Source of the DNA: Monarcha castaneiventris obscurior
Lineage: Eukaryota; Chordata; Aves; Passeriformes; Monarchidae
Direction: 5' to 3'
Assembly (NCBI GenBank): GCA_026261815.1
Contig: JAMPIT010000230.1
Span: 35,982,501-36,046,500, forward strand
DNA: 64,000 nt
A program made the position numbers and the translations under genes. Each line of letters opens with the position of its first letter. Within the stretch, counting starts at the first letter, position 1. Under the pieces are notes generated by a model. That model was not told where the DNA came from. It was given only the letters and a program-made list of their open reading frames with translations, and did no database searches. Positions 55,566 to 64,000 of this stretch are shown here, in pieces.

Positions 55566-56490
55566 ACTGGTAAAATATCCTCCAGCATACGTGTGACAAT
55601 GCACTTTTACCTCCTTGCTTTTCTCCCAAGCAAGCCACCCAAGATTTCATCTGGGCTCCCAGAAAAGACAGAATCTCTTTAATCTTACAAGGGAAGAGCA
55701 AATAGTCTGCTTGATATTTGCCATGTACAAACCACACAACCAGAGGCGACAGTGCAAGGACTTTTTTTTGCTATTGACATCTTGTGGAACTTCAAAATCC
55801 TTCACAGTTTGTCAATCCTGATTTGAAAGGATACAAATTTAGATCAGGCCTCCAATTAAAATCAGACTCTGACCCATCCCACCATGTCATGGGACATCGT
55901 GAACCTCAACAATAAGACATTTCCCAGAATTTAATTGTGGTTTGGTGACTCAGTGACACACAAGCATACTTGAAGTAAACAATTGAGCATTTTAAACAAA
56001 AATTCTGCCCCTCCTGTAAATAATTACTTACTAAACCTAAAATTATTGGTTTTGTACCAATCTATTAAAAAGGACGATTTAAAAAACGATAAATACAATG
56101 TTCTTCAATGAATTCTGTATAAAGAGAAAAATTCTAGTTATCCTGGGAGTTTTGCCATTTTCCCTGATGAGACTAGGACTTGGCATAAAAGCAGCTGTCA
56201 CTTGTGTAAAAAAACTAATTACAAAATGACTGTAAGAAAAGCTGGTCTTTTGTTTAAAGCATTACATTAACATATCTGGCTTTGGCAGTCTTCTTGTGTG
56301 CCACAGTTTAAAATGGAGAGTGTGCATCCTCTTTTTCTCTTCATACCTGCCTAGAGATAAAGTTTCTTGGAGCAGGTCTTGATGTTGCTGTAAATGTACA
56401 GCATCTCGCCCATCTGGCATCTCCACTAGGTCAATTTAGCAACCGCCAAAAGATCCACAGTAAATGAGCTCATTTGTAATACCTGCTTTG

Positions 56491-56599
56491 TCATTATGAT
56501 TTTAATCATCATTATGAAGATTATTTAAACCATTAATTAAAACAATAATAAATAACAATTAAAATCATAATGATAATTAAAATATTTTATGATTTTAAT
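56491..56599. repeat. AT-rich inverted and direct repeat cluster
   Basis: TCATTATGATTTTAAT (56491-56506) has a perfect 16-bp reverse complement at 56558-56573, and a 13-bp direct copy TTATGATTTTAAT lies at 56587-56599. The cluster is rich in TAAT and ATTA homeobox-type cores. Confidence 0.75.
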
Positions 56600-59500
56600 A
56601 ATCTTCCCAAACATCCTAGGATCTTTTCAAAAGGATGCTTTTATACTGTATTTTATATGCCAGAAGTACTTTCCTATTTTTCTTTCCAAGGAATGTGGCC
56701 CATAGATGGAAACACTGTGGAAATACAGAACTATTTATCCATTCTGGCATATACATAGCACAGTCTTCTGAAGGCACAACACAGCTTCTGCTTCATATGA
56801 GCATGAATATTAAATGGTGTCTACGTTAATTATAGCCAGTTCCTCTTGAAGGCATAGTTGTGTAAGATGTTGGAGGGAATCGGGTTCTTTTTAAGAGTCT
56901 ACAGCTAAAAAGTATGTGAACAGGCACAAATGGGAAGGATGTGGATGAGTCACAGACTACATCAGCCCGGTAATGTCTGGGGGTCTTTGCAGACACTGCA
57001 GAGTAAGTTTCTTTCTTGCCAGAAGTGACACAATTTTTATGGCTAAGCTTTGCTAACGTCATAGGGAACAGGGAGCAGGCTTTGTTAGATTATCTTTTGT
57101 GTATTGAGCACTTACTTGCCCACAAAAGAGCTACCCAAGGTCTCATGGCTCTGAGTCACAGTCCCTGAGCACGCAGCACTAATTCGGAGGCTGCTATCTC
57201 ACACTCCTCATGACCTCCCTGCCAGAGAGCTGTGGCGGCAGACTGGGCAGTGTGCTCCTCCTCCATCACTGGGGTTATACCCTACTTTTGCTTTTTTTTT
57301 TCAAACAAGGTCGTCCTCATGATCATATTGGGTACCTCAAATGGAAGCAGCAAAAAACATACTCCATCCTGATACTGAGTGTTACTGATACCAGTGTCCT
57401 GCTACTGATACTCAGATCTACAGCCCTGCACCAGGAAAAGAATATTCTTATACTGCCCCAAAATAAATTGTAAAAAAGAGACATGTTTGGAATCTTCAGC
57501 TCCTCTGGCCTGAATAGGTGATATTTGGAATTAATTCTCAGCCTTTGGTCTCCAATAAAGAAGCACTGTCTAGCCATATTGCCAGTTACTGCACATCCTT
57601 ACTTTTTCCACAGTGAAAGGCAATTAACCAGTTAGCATTAATCAGTGTAGTTAGGTGTTTTCCGACTTTCACCAAGTGCGTCCTCCTTCACATGAATGCA
57701 TCAGATTAACCTGTGACTACAAAAGGAGCGCCGCCCAGGGGATGAGGGTGCTTTGACCGTATTCTGAGGCTTCAGATTTAAGTGGTGGCTGCCAGTCTCC
57801 TCTAGGCCAGGGCCAGGGCAGTTTTGTGGTTTGAATCCTGTTCCTGTCCATGCCATGAACCGCACACCTTCTGGCAGGCGTCAGGCTTCCCTTCCCGCTC
57901 ATCAAGCAGCTGCACAGGGCGGACAAGCACTGCTGCCTGCTGTCTATTCTCAAGGCAGGAGCAGGTGGGAAAAAGGATTTCGCACCTTTCAGAAGCACTG
58001 ACAGGCTGCCTGGCTCCTTGCAGGACTGCTTCTTGACATCCCCTTTTAAAAGCCAGAGGAAGAGCCATCGGGCAACCCGGCTCGTTTGCACAAGTCCCTC
58101 CTGTAACCCTACCTGCAACTACCGATGTCTGTGGCTTATCCCTGGCACCACACAACCTCTTACACAACGCTTGCCAGGAGCTGGGCTGCCTCCAGGGAGA
58201 GCAGCCTTGTGCCGAGAAGAGGGGCGGGCTGGTGGCAGACCCGGGTACGGGGGGAGCCTGCCCAGGTCCTGGGACACAGCAGGGAGCTGACGAGGGCACC
58301 GAGTGGGATAACAGAGCGTGTAGGCTTTGGAACCAGCTGCAGGGGAAAAGCTCCATCACAGTCAGAGTGCCCCAGGACACCAGCCCCTCCTGCCCTGCCA
58401 CTCCACCAAGTTATGGCACTTCTTTTTTTCTTGGGGGCTGTCTTGGCTTGGAGATGATGAGTTACGGGATGTATCATCTGAACATTTTGTTCTGCAAACT
58501 CCCTCTGTGAAAGTTGCTCTCACTTTTAAGTTCACCTTTTGTGAAAAATCCAGAGTAGCAACTCCACGTCAGGAAAAATTACAAGGTAGCCCATAGGCTA
58601 TATTGATGCCTAACTGAATTTTAAAATTTTTTTCAGTATTTAATATTTCAATATTTAACAGCAAAGCAAGATTAGTATTTTGGAGCAAGTTATACAGAGG
58701 ATTTTGGAAGTTATACATATTCAGTATAAAATGTACTAGACCATGGCTTACGGTATATGATACATTTATCATGAGGCAGCAGTATTTTCTCCCTTGCAAA
58801 ACATAATGAGCAACTGCACATTGCAGGAGAAGTAAAAATCTATCTAATTTTCCAAATATGTTTAATGAAATGCACTAGCTTGTAGGCACAAGCTCAGAAG
58901 TGGGCTTTGACTCATGCTTTTTATTGCTAGTATAGCTCAACTCACGAGGACACAGAAACATGCAATAAAGCATAAAATCAAAACCACAGTGCACTATCTG
59001 TATAATACAGATATTTGCAGTCTACCCCGAAACATAAGAACAAAAAGTCAAAGAGCTAGTGAGCTTTCTAAAAGGAATGTCCAGTAGTTCTGTGTAATAT
59101 CCTCCTCACACAGACTCAACTCGTGCTCAGCTCTGTGCAGGCATCAGCAGATTTTTTTACAGCACGAAAGCCAGAAAATTATTACATGCAGACAATAAGT
59201 CTCATAAAAGATAATGGTAACTTCACTGTTTTACAGGTTTCTGAAAGCTCTTGTGTTTCAATAAGCAGATCTGTGGGATGAACACCACTGATTTAGACAG
59301 AAAAACTAATTCTTCCTATAGTCTCATTGTGGTCAGGCTTTGGATCTGGCATATGGTTTGCAGGACAGCCTGAATAATAAAGCTGTTGATTTGAACATAG
59401 CTACAAAAAAAAAAAAAAAGACCCAGCACCGCAAAATAAAGTAATGCAAGACAAAAACAAGATAAAAGTTTTTTTTATGATTTCATAAAAACGTACTGAC

Positions 59501-62500
59501 TTACTGTATTGGGGTAAATATATCTTTTTTTATAAATGGAAAATATAATAATGCAATATTATGCATGGAAAATATAATAATGCATTTCTTCATAGGCAAA
59601 AAGAAACAGAGTTTTAGTGTGTCTGTTGGTTTCCCAGGAGCCTGAACAGATTAGAAAGGCAGTTTCATAAGTATCATTGAAAGAACACAGAGGGAGACTG
59701 TAGAGACCTTTAAACCACCTGGGCATCAAGCAGAAAATGGAATATGTAATTCTCCTCTCTCCCTGTACTTACAGAAATGAGTAATGTTATCTCATTTCCA
59801 GAGTATCTCAAATCACTTATTATCACGATCTGGAGCTGCTGACTGCCCCTAAGATGTAAAGGCTCTAAGAAATCTACTTACACTCAGCTTAACACTCAGT
59901 CAGCATAATGGGCTGTAGCCTTCTCTTTGCTTTACTTCATCCCCTAGCAGAAATGTCAGCTCTCTAGCACTTTGCTTTGGCCTACTACTTGTGTACACAG
60001 GAGGGCATGAGAGGAGCACAGAACTGGAGACAGCCCTGTTTAGCCACTGTTTTGATAACCAGGGTTCTAGTGCCTGTGAGTGACTCTCTTAACATGAAGA
60101 GTTACTGTGCAAGCTTGCCAGATTTGCAAAAGAGTAGCTGATCTCTAACTGCGAAAATGTGATGTTTATATCATTAAATATTCAAGCCTTAATTCACAAA
60201 GACCTCTACCAACTTGAATAAATATCCAGTTTAGCAAGGACCCTGGAGGGCCAAGAATGATAGAAAAGCAAAGGGGGGTAATACGAAAGATCTCTAATTT
60301 GAGTGATTATTTCAGTGGTTTTTCGAGACACTTCATGGCTTACGTGTTCTTTCTCCAGCACACGGGTGTTCCATTCAGACAACTGAAAAACTTTTCTTGT
60401 TTGTCTGTTTTGTTCTGTTGACTCAGGAAACATTAACTCTCCCTAAAATTTCAGCAAGGGACAGTTTATCTTCAATGCTAATTTCTCTTATTACTCACTT
60501 AGAAGTATATATTAGATAAAGGTTGTCTTGAATTACCTACCTACTCTGCAACTGACCAATGTTAGTTAATCCCAAAGATAATAAATTTCAAAGACTTTCC
60601 TTGAAACTGGGGAATTTCCCCCCTTATGATGGAATAGATTAAGAAAAAGAGTATTTTCTAAATGTCAGGAGGGGAGGTACCTGGATGAATCTTGTTAACA
60701 CAAATACATTTTGTCAATGCATCTTATATATGCTGTGCCTAAAAAATCAGTGAAGCAGAAATGAGTATGTTCTAATCTACAAATGTCACTCTGAATAGGG
60801 ATAAGTATTACCCTAAAGATTGGTACTGGCATTTGTTTGAGCTATTTTCAGGGATTCAGATATGAAATGCAGAATTAACTCAGCTTTAGGCTTTCTGCTT
60901 TTCTTAACCAGAGCCTCAGAAAGTCACCACTTAGTTGAAAAAATAAATTCTAAAATGAAAAAAAAATTCTAAATGAAAAACTGCTATCCGTATTGCAGGC
61001 TTTGAGTTACAGTGTGCAAATATACAGAACTTTGCAGAAAAACTTGGAAAATAAAACAAGAGATGCTTTTACAGCTATGGATTTACTTTCATGGATTTTG
61101 TCTATTGTGTGACTTGATGAGTTTCCAAATTTGATTCTATTTTTCCTAAAAACTGATAGCTGAATTGCCAAACCACTGAATTCTGAAATGTTTGACACAG
61201 ATTCTAGACCTGAAATTTACGGCTTAAACTCAATTATAATTGGGGGAAAATTTTGAAGGAGTTGATTTTCAACAAAATTCAGAAAACAGAACAAGAAGTC
61301 AGTTGTTTTCTGAAGTCTATATCCCTAGCCAACAAAATCCATGGTGGGTGGATAAAGACTAGCTAAAATCTCTGCAAGATCCTTTCCACAAAGTCAAACT
61401 GGCAAACCTGGATCCTTTGCCTGCCACTGCAGACGTGGCTCAAGGGAAATGGGCATCAGAGGGCTGATGACAGTGTGACACACACCAAAAGAGGACAGAG
61501 CATCTCTGCACATGTAGGTTCAGGCTTTATATCAAGCAATAAAGCAGAAAACTTCCCTGAAGGCACATTGAAAGCATACCAGAGACACAAAAAAGTATGA
61601 CTAGTAGAAAGGGAGGGACAAACATGTAAAGTTAAATGATTAAGGGGCTGGACCGACTGTTGAGAGTTAACTATGGCTTGGTGAAGTGACAAGGAAGTGA
61701 GCACGGGATAGCCATGCTCAAAAGAGAGCAAGGAATGGTGGAAGAATGCAACTGCTATGGGAAATTTGGTCAAATTATGCTAATGGTTACTGGTGGACAT
61801 GTAATTAGGTTAGAAGGCAGCTATATTTAAAAAGAAAAATTCGTGCCTGGTTTTAATTGATATTTTGAAATGGAAAACTCCATATTGCTATTTCTGAGGT
61901 TCACCCAAAAGCTTATTTTTCAAAAGGAAAAATTCAATGACTTCAGTAAAAATTAAGCTCAAATTGGAGAAAGCTTTTTGCAAACATTCCCTGTAAAATT
62001 TCAAAATAAAAACCACATGTTTCATAGATACATAAATACATTTATAATTATTATTATAAATAAATAAAGAGTTTCAAGTTACCTGGCAATAAGCTGGTGG
62101 TCATAAAATATGACTGTATTAAAACTATCTAAATGCCCATTTGCTTCTGGTTTTGGGCAGACAAAAGTCATGGAGAGAAGGAATAATACTTGTGAAAATG
62201 AAGTAGAAGCTCTTATTTCACTTTTTTTAACAGAAAATTGCTTGTACCCTTTGTAATGGCTTTGTCTGTATAACCAGCACTGCATGATGTTAACTGGATT
62301 TCAGCTGAGGATCTTCACAGCTCAGAAGTTACCGTATTCAAAGTCCTGTTCCTTTTTAACATTTTCTTTTTTGAGAGCAAACACATTATAGCATATTCCC
62401 AACTAAATAATTCACTGATTTAATCACTCAGGCAGGCAGAGTTTCCTAAGAGCTGTGTTCTAATCTCTATCACTTTTTATACCTTTTTTCCTGACCTCAC

Positions 62501-63545
62501 TGGGGGCCCAATGCAGAGAGGAGAGAACAACTACTTCTTCTCAGATGATGTATATATCCTGATATTAAGTACAAACATTATAGATGTGTGCCTGCTTTTG
62601 CATGCAGACTGGAAATAAACCACAGAGCCTAAGTGTTAACAATGGCCTTTCAGTATGTCTGATAAACAGTGATTTCTTCTTATTTTTTTAGACCTCTTTT
62701 CTTGTTTGCTGCCTCATTTACAGCTAACAGTAATAGAATTAAGCCCAGAAATTAAAAGAAAAAGTTTAATCGCTGATGATTTCGCTATCTCTCCCAAGCA
62801 AACAACAAAAGTCCACAACCTTTTAACCTTTTCCATCCTATTTGCTAATTACTTATTTTCTAATTAACCCATTATGCATCTGTCAGTGTGTTTTAAATTA
62901 AATCACTTTAATTGCTAGTAAGTAGGGTTTATTTAGTTCCTGGTATGGCTGTACGGGGTCATGAGTGGGGAGCTGTTGAACCACTGAGTTACAGGTGGCT
63001 CTGCAAAACTGCTGAAGTTGCTGAAGATAAAGAGGACTTAAGCTGCTTTTCTTAGGTGACTTGATTTTAATGTCTAGTGGCATATTTCTAATGGATGAAA
63101 GTTTACTGCAAATAAAGGAGGGTATTTTTTATTCCTAGTATGTAGATCACATCAGGCATTGATTTGTTGCTTGAAATAATTTTTAATAAAGGAATAACTA
63201 TGCTAAATAGTGCTAGAAAATGCCTGTCCCACAATGCTTACTTTGCTGTATAGCAGAACTCTTTGAAATGCAACACAGCTATATATTAACAGCCGAATTT
63301 CAAAATAAAGAGAGTAAGGAAGACCTAACACACGGGACACAGGGAGTTTTAAGTATGAGGCTAACAGTCAACCCACTTGAAAATCTACATGCAAAACACT
63401 ATAAAAACTGGTGACGGCTTAAAGGATAGACATAATGTTTAATGAGGACAGACATAAAAGATTTTGTTCTCTGTAGGACAGCCCCCTTCTACCCCTTGCA
63501 TGACCTGACTCACTTCGCTGACCCTGCAGAAAGTACCCACTTTTT

Positions 63546-63588
63546 TGCTGGGTTAGTTTTGTGCTGGGTTAGTTTTGTGCTGGGTTAG
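63546..63588. repeat. 16-bp tandem repeat, 2.7 copies
   Basis: TGCTGGGTTAGTTTTG at 63546-63561 and 63562-63577 plus a partial third copy to 63588. The wording and the following GC-richer 150 bp recall the start of some avian LTRs, but no LTR end, poly(A) signal or target duplication could be fixed. Confidence 0.75.
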
Positions 63589-64000
63589 AGTTGAATTATC
63601 CCTGTGAGGTGGCTGGTGAGCACCGCAGCTGGCACCAAGTGGCAGGAGACCAGAGCTGCTTGAGGCAAGGGCAGGGAGATGAGGTTCACCCTGTCTCATA
63701 AAATGGCACGCCAGAGGAATGCAGGACAGGTTAATGTCTTTTGTAATAAACTAGGGCTCCATACATTGAAATTACTTTTTAATTGTTAAATTATTTCTGA
63801 AGTTTTCTGAAACACCTTTGAAGACTGTAAGTCTTGCACTGTGAAAAAAAAAAGCCCCTAAAGACAACACAATTCACTGTAACTTTTTTTGTGTTTAGAT
63901 CCTTACACCCTGAAGAAAGGCACTAAGAAGTGCTAGTTGAATGTTCTGGAGAATGACAATATGAAATTGTAAGGTCAGTCTTCCCTTTAGCACTAAGTAA

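Larger units (their letters stand above)
55566..64000. other. Upstream region without recognised genes
   Basis: About 8.4 kb. It holds an AT-rich inverted/direct repeat cluster (56491-56599), a GC-rich block with scattered CpG (57717-58470) whose longest open frame (minus, 57802-58401, 199 codons) resembles no protein I know, a 20-bp direct repeat (59536-59555 and 59565-59584) and a 16-bp tandem repeat (63546-63588). The rest is AT-rich unique sequence, probably THRB intron or 5' flank. Confidence 0.6.

Noticed and set aside
63546..63720. Possible LTR beginning with the 16-bp tandem repeat
   Set aside because: Resemblance to avian LTR starts is only partial; no element ends, target duplication or poly(A) signal could be fixed, so only the tandem repeat is annotated.

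Overview
This is a stretch of a bird genome holding most of one gene, THRB (thyroid hormone receptor beta, NR1A2), read on the minus strand. The bird assignment rests on several fragments of the avian CR1 LINE, a solo LTR, and an exon set that gives the N-terminally minimal receptor form (TR-beta0, 369 aa) described from chicken. I see no second protein-coding gene. Most open frames here are intron, UTR or CR1 shadows.

Layout, in transcription order (right to left). 64.0-39.8 kb: upstream intron or 5' region, with six CR1 fragments, a 450-bp solo LTR inside one of them, a sharp CpG island (about 54.06-54.56 kb) and a weaker GC-rich block (57.7-58.5 kb). 39.70 kb: a tiny start exon, ATG-TCA-G, followed by a splice donor; this is the TR-beta0 start. 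38.64-38.14 kb: an open exon homologous to the mammalian TR-beta1 N-terminal exon. 31.47-31.15 kb: the TR-beta2 N-terminal exon, preceded by a TATA box, upstream ORFs and a cluster of OTX and Onecut sites. Six shared exons follow: 20.96-20.86 (first zinc finger), 17.01-16.86 (second zinc finger), 15.46-15.25 (hinge), 12.50-12.35, 8.23-7.97 and 6.53-6.29 kb (ligand-binding domain and stop). The 3' UTR and 3' flank lie below 6.29 kb.

All three alternative N-terminal exons end in phase 1 (xxG|GT) and join the same acceptor at 20,956. Every internal junction keeps the frame and has GT-AG borders. Summed lengths give 369 aa (beta0), 476 aa (beta2) and, if the beta1-like exon is used from its strong-context ATG, 516 aa. 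The points most worth following up are the intact TR-beta1-like exon in a bird, the overlapping Onecut/OTX site about 0.5 kb upstream of the TR-beta2 start (resembling the cone-precursor enhancer ThrbCRM1), uORFs in the beta0 and beta2 leaders, an inverted pair of CSL (RBPJ) sites, and the CpG island as a candidate promoter.
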